Origin: Mytilisepta virgata
Taxonomy: Eukaryota; Mollusca; Bivalvia; Mytilida; Mytilidae
Length of the DNA stretch: 64,000 nucleotides
Reading direction: 5' to 3'
Assembly (NCBI GenBank): GCA_028015205.1
Contig: CM051519.1
Coordinates: 44,985,979-45,049,978 of the forward strand
In this document: one piece after another, positions 54,901 through 63,232 of the stretch
Layout: each line of letters opens with the position of its first letter
Position numbering within the stretch: the first letter of the stretch is position 1
Notes under the pieces: generated by a model
Databases searched by the model: none
What the model was told of the DNA's origin: nothing
Seen by the model: only the letters and a program-made list of their open reading frames with translations
Made by a program: the position numbers and the translations under genes

Positions 54901-56703
54901 GGGTCATATGGCAGTATATGGACCGGTTGGTCGCCCGACAAAAATTATACAGACCGAAGCGAAGCTGAGCCGGTCCATAGAATTTTTGGAGGGCGACAAA
55001 CCGGTCCATATACTGACATTTGACCCGAAGTGTCATGAACTAATTGTTATAATACTTTTCTGAGATTTAATCGAATTTAATCGATTTTGCAAAAACGAGG
55101 CGGTCCATATAATGTACAGTCGGTCCATACAGCATTATATGGACCGGCTTAGATAACATAGATAAATAGAGTAGTAAAGATGTAAAAGTATAATATTAAA
55201 TAATATAATAACTATATATAGTTTGCTTTACCCTATTTCAGGGAAAGCAAAGACAGCAGTGATAGTCGTTGCTATGATTTCCGCAGTTGTTCTCATAGTA
55301 GTCTTTATCGTCGCCTGTATCCTTTACGCCAGAGCCAACCCGAATAGTAAGACAGGACGATGGTTTATAGAGGTGAGAAACAAATAAGATAAATAACAAT
55401 CCCTGTTTATATTTACGCATTTTTTCTACTATTCTGAAAATGCATTTAGTAATGTCAATTCTTTGATACAAATTTTGATGCAAAAGATTTTGTCGATTTA
55501 CGACTCATCAGTTGTGCTCAAGGTCTGATGAAATGTTTAAAATCAAATCCATAATCCAAAACGCTGAAATATTGAGAACCTAAACATTAAAACTTTTACC
55601 TTAGCTTTGAAAACATTCAATTTTTCATGTATCTTTTTTATCACTCAACAAACTTGAAAATAATGATATCATGAAACATGGCATTGAATTAGCCTTTAAC
55701 CAAACATTTTATTAATTGGATCTCAAATTGTTTGATGAATAATACCGATTTAAGAATTTAGACATAGATATAATCTTCCAAAATGGCTAAAAACTGAAAT
55801 TTATTGATGAAATCAAGACACAAAATCTACGTATTTGGAACAGTTATATGATTTCTGAGAACGCGCGTTACATTTGGGTTTTTCCGACAAGTATTTTTTT
55901 TCCCTTTTAATATAGTTCTGTTTCAAAAAACTTCTAAAATGGGTAGTCTGGTGTTTTGTCTCAATTTCAACACATATTTTTGATGGATGTAAATGTTTAC
56001 ACCAGACAACATCCTTGTAAGCTCTATAAGTGTGCACAGCTACTCTTTGTGTATGAAGCAGTTTTGGTATAAGCGCTATTTAAACAGAAATGAGTAGTGC
56101 TACAGGGAAATTTTCAACATTTTGTGATGAATCAACAGGAATACATCGTCTTTTTTATTAAGGTATCCGGACCATAATAGATCATGATCGAAAATTATAT
56201 CTCTTTTTGACCGTGAATGGCTGAACCAAAAAATTTAAAGCAGGAGTTTTGTATATAAATTTATTCAAGCTGAAACACATTTTGTTGCTTATATGCAGAG
56301 TCTGTAAAAATAAATTAGTTATATTGGCATTTCCGAAGTTTGCCGGTAATTACCGAGGTCATTTCAATTGCGTTGTATGGAACATCGGGGAACTTTTGAA
56401 TAATCACGTGGTCATTTATGGTCCAGATACCTTAAATGGATTATACAAAGAAAACTTAAAACGTATTTAAACTTGATATAAATTAAGGAATATCAAATGA
56501 AAAGGTAAAACAATAACGACATGTTTGTGAGTAAACAACCCTTTCCAAAATATATTTTGTTTATTATTATTTTTCAGCATCGACCAAGTAGACTAAAAGA
56601 TAAATTCACCAGTGTTTCATTCTCAAAAGATAAAAGTGAGCAAGTAAAAATCAAATCAAAATATGAAAGTGATGAATTACCGGAAGTGGTGTCGAATACA
56701 TGA
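35713..56703 (+). CDS. PLXDC: Gene C: PLXDC-family receptor with N-terminal mucin segment, complete
   Basis: Fourteen exons join in frame to 504 codons: 35713-35761, 39176-39480, 39736-39858, 41346-41415, 45421-45546, 46041-46094, 46860-46924, 50833-50920, 51627-51719, 52206-52348, 53612-53716, 54177-54213, 55242-55372, 56578-56703. Order: signal peptide (MKVSTLRSEFLLSFLTFYVC), 100-residue N-terminal segment with dibasic KR and Thr-rich tract, conserved ectodomain (about residues 119-324), PSI module, 35-residue stalk, transmembrane helix, basic tail ending VVSNT. Start chosen for the signal peptide and for phase 1 agreement with exon 2. Type I surface protein by inference. It is the longest of the three in genomic span because introns 4 and 7 carry minisatellite, SINE and LINE insertions. 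The C terminus lacks the DRDVGEI motif of A and B. Confidence 0.92.
35762..39175 (+). other. Gene C intron 1
   Basis: 3.4 kb, GT-AG. Holds the SINE tail at 38647; otherwise AT-rich with nothing recognised. Confidence 0.7.
38647..38769 (-). mobile_element. SINE tail fragment
   Basis: On the minus strand: ccgaaggtcggtggttctctcc ... ggccgccgcgaaatagccaaatgtgctgtaaacggcgtaaaac, then A-rich end. Only the 3' third of the SINE family at 40302 is present (5'-truncated). Confidence 0.85.
39176..39480 (+). CDS. PLXDC: Gene C exon 2: N-terminal mucin-like segment
   Basis: 305 bases, phase 1 to 0. Begins YVCCGSNTFDEDSIAGVIYR, then EHRLFKR, then about 60 residues rich in Thr with motifs TTERTITST, DDTTTPAPE, TTSQTTAAG and EPTNTTT. 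Acceptor tttgttttag, donor gtatat. Three times longer than gene B exon 2. The cysteine-rich minus-strand frame is its shadow. Confidence 0.87.
39736..39858 (+). CDS. PLXDC: Gene C exon 3
   Basis: 41 codons, phase 0: VIDHHTYYKSRRFYDPEGLY then WNDMSGHTRHTLSNDKHLVY and S. Confidence 0.93.
40302..40561 (+). mobile_element. tRNA-derived SINE, full length
   Basis: Head with A box ggccgagtggtct and B box gagttcgaatctcacc, core ggggtgtgttcgactccgat, tail ggccgccgcgaaatggccaa and aacggcgttaaacccc, ending caaaacaaacaat. Flanked by the 9-base duplication AAAGACATT (40293-40301 and 40562-40570). In gene C intron 3. Confidence 0.92.
41346..41415 (+). CDS. PLXDC: Gene C exon 4
   Basis: 70 bases, phase 0 to 1: FVSMSFEFPFYGHPINRFAI then TPL. 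FPFYGHP is identical to the vertebrate motif. Confidence 0.94.
41489..42454. mobile_element. Minisatellite-bearing element with inverted ends
   Basis: Ends tgtgtcgcctgcgga and tccgctggcgacaca are inverted with one mismatch. The left end holds a nested hairpin (gcg gaa cgc inside tgtc...gaca). Inside, five units of about 153-168 bp (one shortened) begin cttctatcctcaactac near 41566, 41734, 41994, 42147 and 42304; each has caaaggaatttgatgaaac, ctctgtgcattaaccttaatgcacagg and a G run. In gene C intron 4. Confidence 0.8.
43213..43490 (+). mobile_element. Arg-tRNA-derived SINE-like element
   Basis: Head 43213-43280 resembles tRNA-Arg(ACG): A box tagcgcgtcgg, anticodon-loop actacga, B box ggttcgattcc. 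About 210 bp of unrelated GC-richer body follows, to ccaatccacta. Not a working tRNA gene: the acceptor stem is not paired and the body continues directly. In gene C intron 4. Confidence 0.7.
44131..44441. mobile_element. MITE with poly-G/poly-C inverted ends, copy 1
   Basis: Left agggagtagtcttttgatttttatggggg plus long G run and ctagg; right cctag, C runs, then ccctcaataaagatcaagctggttgctgtcc, an imperfect inverted repeat of the left. Interior has ggacaggatcaa and aggaccaaaatttcgacga. The open frame over it is an artefact. Closely related to 51217-51523. Confidence 0.75.
44622..44676. repeat. Poly-C tract and end of a related MITE
   Basis: C run of about 25 followed by gaaaaaaaatcaaagggtataattgctccct, matching the terminal sequence of the elements at 44131 and 51217. 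Probably a fragment of another copy. Confidence 0.55.
45421..45546 (+). CDS. PLXDC: Gene C exon 5
   Basis: 126 bases, phase 1: FLYMSSFVHPDLDFAYTHYI then APLMANFDTIGNYSDILYKD and D. APLMANF is identical to vertebrate PLXDC2. Confidence 0.94.
45948..45988. repeat. (AT)n microsatellite
   Basis: About 20 AT units, 50 bases before gene C exon 6. Confidence 0.95.
46041..46094 (+). CDS. PLXDC: Gene C exon 6
   Basis: 54 bases, phase 1: GNSFVIEWRNVELNDQTD. Confidence 0.92.
46183..46201. repeat. Poly-A tract
   Basis: About 18 A in gene C intron 6. Confidence 0.8.
46860..46924 (+). CDS. PLXDC: Gene C exon 7
   Basis: 65 bases, phase 1 to 0: GNYTFQTTLFKNGTIMFVYK then T. Confidence 0.92.
47053..48051 (+). 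pseudogene. LINE ORF2, endonuclease part (broken)
   Basis: Frame-continuous remnant of an apurinic/apyrimidinic-type endonuclease with ALVGDFNSR near 47300, VVDYCIS near 47570 and FSDVHCPLSI near 47650, the GDFN and SDHxP-like motifs of the family. In-frame stops occur at the start (tga near 47073) and at ITR-stop near 47430, so it cannot be made as one protein. The N-terminal third of the domain is missing. Confidence 0.85.
48096..50283 (+). pseudogene. LINE ORF2, reverse transcriptase part (broken)
   Basis: Reverse transcriptase blocks are in order: IGNIKPIYKNKGDSKDPKNF, RPITIVSCLGK, ENQSGFRQGYCTIDNLF, FCAFIDFEKAFDKVW, NNGVRQGENMSPFLFAIFLN and the catalytic YADDT (about residue 345 of the 48096 frame). 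A frameshift near 49500 moves the reading to a second frame (CCETWGF...) that ends with RKCNLCNESIGDEFHYILEC, the Cys-rich C terminus, and stop at 50281. A further frameshift near 48050 separates it from the endonuclease. Confidence 0.9.
50833..50920 (+). CDS. PLXDC: Gene C exon 8
   Basis: 88 bases, phase 0 to 1: IPDTNISGDVWPVKVGISDA then FYMDISTVF. Confidence 0.92.
51217..51523. mobile_element. MITE with poly-G/poly-C inverted ends, copy 2
   Basis: Ends gggagcaacgat...ttctatgggtggggg and ccccc...ataaaaatcgaatggttgctccc are inverted. Interior (aaataaaaaggcaggacc, gattttggcaaaataaaaag, ctggaccaaaatttcaatgaaa) is clearly homologous to 44131-44441. In gene C intron 8. Confidence 0.8.
51627..51719 (+). 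CDS. PLXDC: Gene C exon 9
   Basis: 93 bases, phase 1: YFRYIFRYHSVPFNVNDLRD then STVIILDPVP. Confidence 0.92.
52206..52348 (+). CDS. PLXDC: Gene C exon 10: PSI cysteine module
   Basis: 143 bases, phase 1 to 0: CNQGSTCEICTTRQTDFQCS then WCHAVSRCSDGLDWHRQDW and the last C. All module cysteines present. Confidence 0.93.
52349..53611 (+). other. Gene C intron 10
   Basis: 1.26 kb, GT-AG; I see no repeat or gene in it. Confidence 0.6.
53612..53716 (+). CDS. PLXDC: Gene C exon 11: stalk
   Basis: 105 bases, phase 0: GVTSLGQCNITTNAQPSNGS then PSPSNPDAVFTSDDK. Ser/Pro/Asn-rich with one cysteine, as in genes A and B. Confidence 0.82.
53908..53979 (+). other. Possible alternative terminal exon of gene C
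   Basis: After acceptor tgtttttgcag a phase 0 frame of 23 codons (VDINGHKVLMTHLGFPKFGY and ART) ends in TGA; AATAAA follows at 54099-54104. Spliced after exon 11 it would end the protein before the membrane helix. Speculative; no equivalent seen in A or B. Confidence 0.25.
54177..54213 (+). CDS. PLXDC: Gene C exon 12: 37-base microexon
   Basis: DNSKSEKTKSRE and one base, phase 0 to 1. Acceptor tcttttcag, donor gtaaaa. Confidence 0.8.
54480..55160. repeat. Inverted-repeat-rich intronic block
   Basis: Includes a palindromic stretch ttattgttcccgaggtatagccgag ... atccggggggcaataa (about 54590-54650), the MITE 54879-55048, and further ggtccatat...atatggaccgg inverted pairs to 55150. Possibly one composite element. 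In gene C intron 12. Confidence 0.5.
54879..55048. mobile_element. Hairpin MITE
   Basis: 170 bp. Left aacaaatagttcatgacact..gggtca...cagtatatggaccggtt.gtcgccc and right gggcgac.aaccggtccatatactg...tgaccc..agtgtcatgaactaattgtt are near-perfect inverted arms around a 40-base loop. Confidence 0.85.
55242..55372 (+). CDS. PLXDC: Gene C exon 13: transmembrane helix
   Basis: 131 bases, phase 1 to 0. Hydrophobic AVIVVAMISAVVLIVVFIVA then CILYARANPNSKTGRWFIE. Confidence 0.93.
55490..55610. repeat. Dispersed repeat fragment
   Basis: Contains tcgatttacgactcatcagttgtgctcaagg, shared with 60915-60945 (tcgtcaatttaggactcatcagttgtgttcaagg). In gene C intron 13. Confidence 0.5.
56578..56703 (+). CDS. PLXDC: Gene C exon 14: cytoplasmic tail and stop
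   Basis: 41 codons and TGA: HRPSRLKDKFTSVSFSKDKS ... ELPEVVSNT. Confidence 0.92.
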   Translation, partial: HRPSRLKDKFTSVSFSKDKSEQVKIKSKYESDELPEVVSNT

Positions 56704-58375
56704 TTAAGACTCATATGTTTATAGTTGTTCTGTGATATTTTGATACTGTGATGATATTTTAGCCTTGAATTTATATCACGTACTGTGGTGCCTTATTTGT
56801 TATTCGCTATGTATTTTTTTTCTTGCCATCTACATTTTTATACCATCGGTTTTTTTTTTTTTTGTCTCGCATTTCCCCCCTTCTGAACGATTTATTTTGC
56901 AAAAACTATAATCATATTTATAACGCACAAAATCAAATGTAGAGTTCATTTTAATACATTATCAGTCTGTATAATGTCATTTTCCTTTTTGTTTTAGGTC
57001 GAGAAACCTTTTGGCGACATTGTGTCATGTTTTTGAAAGTACATAGTTCAAAAATATTTGATGTACAAATCATTTTTGGGTTATTATATATTTTTTGTAT
57101 CTCTGCGTCACGGGTAACTACGATTAACAATTTTTGGGTTTTTTTATGGTATTTTTTTAAGTAACGACAAAAGTAGGTAAATATTTTTTTTTTTTTGTTC
57201 CTAATGTCATTGCAAGCACAGGAAACTTTTTATTTTTTCCGTTCATATTCAGGATGGGAGGAAGGAGTAAACTGAATATCAAAAACGCAATAAGAAGAGT
57301 TTATAATGTGTGGTTGCTACGATTGTTCATTTTTACCATGCTTAACCATTACTTTTATTGTTAAATGTAGTGATATTTTTTTTATTTTTATATATATTTT
57401 TTTATTGTATATAACTATTGCTGGCCAATGGTTGTCTCTTTTTTCACTTAAACATTGATTTTCATATTTACACATTTGTTAAAATCATGCTTTATGTAGA
57501 TATACTGTTAGACTACTGTGTAAATGCCTTTTATGACAATGAAATTTTATTGGATATAACGATGTTTTCATAATTTTATCTTTTAAACAATAGAAAACGT
57601 GACCATGTTGTTTTATTTGCATTTAAGTAGCCTTTTAGATCAAGATTATGAACTTGTACATGTAAGGCTTTTTTAAAGTCTTTTTAGAATACTTTCTTCT
57701 CACGTCCAGCGTAAAAAAATTAAAAGAAATGGTTGAAATGAAGAAAATTCACATAAAATGACAAACAGAATTCATTGTTATTGCCTACAGGTTGTTTACA
57801 ATACAATATTTTAAAGAATTTTAAGAAATTTCAAGGGGTTAACTTACAGATTGAACTAGATGTATAAAAAATTCATAAGTATTTGAATCAAGATGTATAA
57901 AATATATTTTCATGAATATTATTTTAATGAGCTATTAAACATATTAAGATTCGTATCAAAAAGACATTTTCGCATATACATTTGTAAGTCATGCAAATTG
58001 TACACGTCTAGTTTATTTAGAGCAGGAATACTTTAGTGCCTTCGTTATCTATTGAAATCATCAGATCATACATGTAACACTACACCAAAACATCATGTAA
58101 GCTATCATCAAAAGTCGGAAGACAAGGATAACACAAGATTACAAGCATAATAATTTATAGAAATATATATTCGACTCCTTTCATCTGGCTATTAAATATG
58201 CAAAATGCTGGATAAATTTCATAATATCATCCGGGTAAAATGGAATAATTATATTTTGTTGCATATTAAAAATACTTTGTTGAGATATATATTTACATTA
58301 AACTAAAAACAAAACTCATATTGTACATTGTTGAAAGAAAACCGTCCATCTTATACAATCATTATTTTCAGTTTT
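56704..58375. other. Gene C 3' UTR and downstream spacer
   Basis: AT-rich with T runs at 56811, 56850 and 57187. No clear AATAAA close to the stop, so the transcript end is not placed. No gene seen. Confidence 0.5.
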
Positions 58376-59679
58376 TGTCTCGCCTGCGACGAAAAGTCGC
58401 GAAGGCGAGATATAGGTATTACTTTCCGGCGGCGACGGCGGCGTAACCTTTTTTAAAACTTTAATAACTTTCAAATGTAATACCTAAAATTAAGATTTAT
58501 GGTCTAGAAGGTAGTTTATCGTATAAGGTTTGCCGCAGTATACTTGTCTTATGACCCAGATCTCATTTTCATGGTTCACTGACTTCATAAACATGAATTT
58601 AAAATCTGCGTCAAAGTTTCGTGGTTAAATTCATTTCTCAGCAACTGTAATACCTAGACCAACCATATTTGGTATATAGATAGTTCTTAGTGGTACATGC
58701 CAGTCTGACACCTGGCTTGGGACCTTGACCTCAATTTCATGCTTGAGTGACTGTAACTTTTTCGTGGTTAAGTCCATTTCTCAGAAACTGTAATACATAG
58801 ACCCACCGTATTTGGTCAATAGATAGTTCTTGGTGGGTGCATATCGATCTTACATCTGCCTTTTGACCTTGACCTCAATTTCATGCTTGAGTGACCTGCG
58901 TCACATTTTCATGGTTAAGTCCATTACTCAGATACTAGAATACCTAGACCAACTATATTTGGTCAATAGATAGTTCTTGGTTGGTACATGTCAGTCTGAC
59001 ACAGGCTTGGGACCTTGACCTCAATTTCATACTTGAGTGACTTCATCACTTTCTCGTGGTTAAGTCCATTTCTCAGAAACTGTAATACCTAGACCTATCA
59101 TATTCGGTCAACAGATAGTTCTTTGTGGGTACATGCCAGTCGGACACTTGTCTCTCGACCTTGACCTCAATTTCGTGGTTGAGTGACTTTCATCCAAGTT
59201 TCTTGATTAAGTCCATTTTTCAACAACTGTAATACCTAGACCTACTGTATTTGGCCTATTGATAGTTTTTGGTGGGTACATGTCAGTCTGACATTTGTCT
59301 CTGGACCTTGACCTCAATTTCATGGTTGAGTGACTTTCATCCAAATATCTTGATTAAGTCCTTTTCGGCAACTGTAATACTTAGACCCATCCGTGTTTGG
59401 TCTATAGATGGTTCTGACACCTGTCTCTGGACTTTGACCTCAATTGTATGCTTGAGCGACTTTGTCACATGTTCGAGATTAGGTCCATTTCTAACCAACT
59501 TTAATACCTAGACCTACCATATTTGGTCAATAGATAGTTCTTATAGTGGATACATGTCGGTATGGCAATGGCTTTTGACTTTGACCTCAATTTCTTTTAA
59601 CGCATTTTCCTTTGACTTGCAAAATGTCGGGTATCAGATAATCATTATTCTGTGTCCATGTGCATACTCGGGCGAGACA
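58376..59679. mobile_element. Minisatellite-bearing element with inverted ends
   Basis: Left end tgtctcgcctgcgacgaaaagtcgcgaaggcgagata is a strong hairpin; right end gggcgagaca is inverted to it. Inside, about seven units of roughly 146 bp are marked by (gtggtta/ttgatta)agtccatttctca near 58621, 58764, 58911, 59056, 59203, 59350 and 59474, with tgtaatacctagacc, tttggtcaatagatagttctt and gaccttgacctcaatttcatg. The open frames in it are spurious. Confidence 0.8.
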
Positions 59680-60433
59680 TGTAGTGTGTCCACTCTTGTT
59701 TTATATGTTTTAATTGTTAAATTTTATTATTTTTTATTAATTTTCAGAAATAAATCGTTTTCATCTAATTAAACATGTTATTATTATTTACACATGAGAA
59801 GCACATTTACTATACTTTCCCAAGGTTCAGTCTTTTTTCCTCATGCATAACTTCCTTAGATAATTTTTGTCTCTAACTGGTTGGTTCTTAAATGTTTTGG
59901 TTTATTGTTTATTCTGACCACATTTTGGTTTTGATTACCTCTCTCTGCGTGGGGGGTGGGGTGGGGTAATGGCTTTTTCATAAAATGTTTGTATTATCGT
60001 GTGTTTTGTACTCTAGTCAGTTCGACTGCTGTACAAGGTAACGCCTTCTCGTAGAATGAGTAACCAAATCTTGCCTGGGTAGTAAAAAACACGCGCTATA
60101 CAGTAGCCTTTCATGGTAATTGTCACTGCCCTCTACTAACCTCGAATATGTCACTCGTCTTCAGTTTGTTTGTTGTAGGCATGTTTGTCTCGCCCATATG
60201 ATACATGTATACTACATTTTGTCTAGCGACACAGTGGTTTGGGTCCCTTGTTTTTTATGTACAATGGCCCAGGCTTAATTCTGCATTCACCTGATATTTT
60301 GCTTACCTTAAAAATAGATAAATTGATGATGTAGACTTAGTGGTACAAGGTGGGATTGAATTTTTCACAAATTGATTTTCCCTAGGTGACATTTGATATC
60401 CAAAATACACAAGCTTCAAAGTATACTGCACCC
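59680..60433. other. Spacer
   Basis: AT-rich with a short ggggggtggggtgggg stretch at 59950; nothing else recognised. Confidence 0.5.
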
Positions 60434-60544
60434 GAGATAGTTAAATTTTCGATTTTCAACACGCGAGCTTTGAGGGTGGAGAAATTCCATAACTAACGAG
60501 TAAATTGAAGAAGAATCTGTTTCTCCTGTGATTTTCGACAAAAA
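60434..60544. mobile_element. Rearranged copy of the hairpin MITE at 27951
   Basis: Shares gagatagttaaattttcgattttcaacacgcgagctt, gagggtggagaaattccataact and gaatctgtttctcct.tgattttcgacaaa with 27990-28135. The outer left arm and part of the loop are absent. Confidence 0.85.
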
Positions 60545-60914
60545 CCTCATGAAAATGTCGTTGTTATGTAGTTTGTTTACATAGACGTCATTTCGAGACT
60601 TCTCTAGTTTATCGTTCCAATAACTGAAGAAAAAACGGCGGTATTTTCCACGTAGAAATTTAATCACCAGGATTATGTATTTTTATCCCACCGATTAAAC
60701 ACGTCAAGAATAGGATAATTGATATTAACAAATTTGTTGCATCAAAGCAATTTTGACACATAATGGTTGCTACAACATGAAATTTCAAACTATAATTAGA
60801 GATACCTTGTACATGTACCGACGAGAAATTGATAAACTAGCTCAAGACGTTAATAATAAATTCACTATAATACATTCAGATGCCAATTTTGGCGATCAGC
60901 ATGTTCTTATTTCG

Positions 60915-61090
60915 TCAATTTAGGACTCATCAGTTGTGTTCAAGGCCATAAATTTTGAAATTCGTAACAATTACTAAATATAACTTTGTTGCCAGAATAG
61001 CCAATAGGGTAGATCAAAAACCATCTGAAGACAGAGGTATCCTGGAGGGAGTTACTCCATTATAGTTTTCAAAGTAATTCAAACAAATAA
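60915..61090. repeat. Dispersed repeat fragment
   Basis: aggactcatcagttgtgttcaagg...agaatagccaatagggtagatcaaaaaccatctgaagacagaggtatcctggagggagttactcc. Same family as 55490 by its first part. Confidence 0.45.
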
Positions 61091-61149
61091 ATTTACAAGA
61101 ATTGACAAAGTTAAAATTAAAGTGTAGCTATAATTTGTCCATGATAATC

Positions 61150-61325
61150 AAGGCAATTACATACATTACATGTATGCTCTATTATTTATATGTTGTTATA
61201 TGAGTTTACTAATTGTTACTCATATTAATCGGGAGAGGACTTCATTCATAAGTTGGAAAAACTTGTGTCCAATCCCTTTTGTTTATTACAAATAAAATTA
61301 TTATCAATCAAAAATCAAATCAAGG
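61150..61325 (+). mobile_element. Probable LINE 3' tail
   Basis: Sequence with a stem-loop (gggagaggac...aagtt ggaaa aactt...gtcc.atccc, 61230-61280) followed by aataaaattattatcaatcaaaaatcaaatcaa, the kind of A/T-rich (atcaa)n tail that ends LINE copies. No coding part. Confidence 0.4.
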
Positions 61326-62954
61326 CAATTACATAAACATCTATATTATATATGAAATGTATTCGGATAAAAATTCATTAAAATTCATTTAAGATGATTA
61401 ATGCATAATATACCAGAAATGAGAACGAGTTAAACTGAATTCAGATAAAAATTACCTATAATTTGTTCAAAATAATTGGAAAATGAATAGGTCTTGATAC
61501 AGCAAGCTTTCTATGACATAATCAGACCAAAATGTGTATACTTTTTATGCCTAACAAAGCATGTTTTCATGTTTTTAATATACCTCTTAGGTCCGAGACC
61601 ATAATCATTTCATAGTGCATTTTCATATTAGCATTAAATCAAATTAAAAAAATTGCACCATCTCAAACTTTATAATCTTTCTTTTATTCAATGTAAACTC
61701 ATAACTGGAAAATATATCAAATTATAGAAAATTGGGTTTATTCTCTGAGTGCCCAGTATTTTAATTACACGTAATTAAGGTGGGTTAGTCCTCATTAGAG
61801 AACGGAAGAATTGAAGTTATAGTCCATTTCTTTTATACCATGCATGATTATCCTCACCTTGTGATCGTCGCCGTCAAAACCCCAATCAGTCAGTCAGATA
61901 CTGTAATTATTATTTATTAAATATATAGGCTTGATATTCTCATTGTTGACGATTACAGTTACCAATAGTTCAACATTTTTTTTAATTCACTATGAATATC
62001 AGACAGTTTTTTTTTAAATTAATTTACGATTTTTTTTTACAAAATTGAATATTTAAAGATAAATAGACTGATACACTTAATACTTTAATTTTATTATATT
62101 ATGAACAACATTTTATTTTCATTTTTATTTTCATTTTTATTAATATTTTGTAATAAATAATTACTATAATATATTATTTTACGACTATAAATATTTTTGA
62201 CTTAATAAAATACATTGCATTCAAAATCTGAGGTAAACATACATAGGTATGTTTTATGAAAAAGACTATAAGTACTAAAACAACATTTACTAATTATGTT
62301 TATACCAATAGTGGACACTCAGGGAACACACCGAAAATTGTACCATTGCAAATTCAAGAAAATCCCCAAAATGTCTTTAAGGGGCATAGTTATCATTCAC
62401 ATAGCCTCTAATATCCTGAAATTGGGCCATTTTGACATTCACCAAATTACAACTTTTACATATTTCTGATTAAACAACGTTTAAAATTAAGTAATTTGAC
62501 TCTTGTGCTTTATAGTTTAACTAGGATACTTGAAAAAAAGGCAAACAGAAAGTGGGGAAAAATAAAATACACTATAAAATATGCGGAACTATATCACGCG
62601 GATTAACTGGTTTTTTTTCGGGCCATATGCAAAAAGCCCAGTAATATCTATTCGGAGAAATATCACTGTATAATTTATTGATTTACAAATGTTATTTCCA
62701 CTTTAATCAATTGGATTACCTCGCTTTGGTCATATTTATGATGTAATATGTTGCCGTGAACGTTCTGTTGAGAGGACTTATATGGGCATTAGAATGCTAC
62801 ATGTACCCAGTCCTTTCGGATTATTTTTCTGAATAAAGTATGTTGAAATTAATTCTGGAACACAGTTTATTTGATCTGAACGTAGAAGGGGGCGTCACCT
62901 TTCGAGATATTATGGACCCGAACAACCACTGTGAACCAAAAAAAGTGAAAGACA
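61326..62954. other. AT-rich spacer
   Basis: No gene, repeat array or RNA recognised. Confidence 0.5.
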
Positions 62955-63232
62955 GTTGTGGTGTTAATACAAAAAGAGGCTAATATACAATTATGACACT
63001 TTACTGAGTGGTATATCATGTTAGCGTTTAGGTGATGGGTAGGGTTAGGGTAAGGATTAGGTTAGGGTCAGGGTTAGGGTTAGGAATAGGATTAGTGTTA
63101 GTGTTAGTGTTAGTGTTAGTGTTAGGGTGTGGGTTTGGGTTTGTGTAGGGTTAGAGTTGTGGTGTTAATGCAAAAAGAGGCTAATATACAATTATGACAC
63201 TTTACTGAGTGGTATATTATGATAAGGGTTAG
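62955..63232. repeat. Duplicated subtelomeric-type unit
   Basis: gttgtggtgttaatacaaaaagaggctaat...actgagtggtatatcatg occurs at 62955-63031 and again at 63156-63232, 201 bases apart, each followed by TTAGGG-like repeats. Confidence 0.85.

Noticed and set aside
181..56703. One very long gene with repeated cassettes instead of three genes
   Set aside because: Each unit has its own membrane exon and stop codon, and B and C each have their own start and signal peptide.
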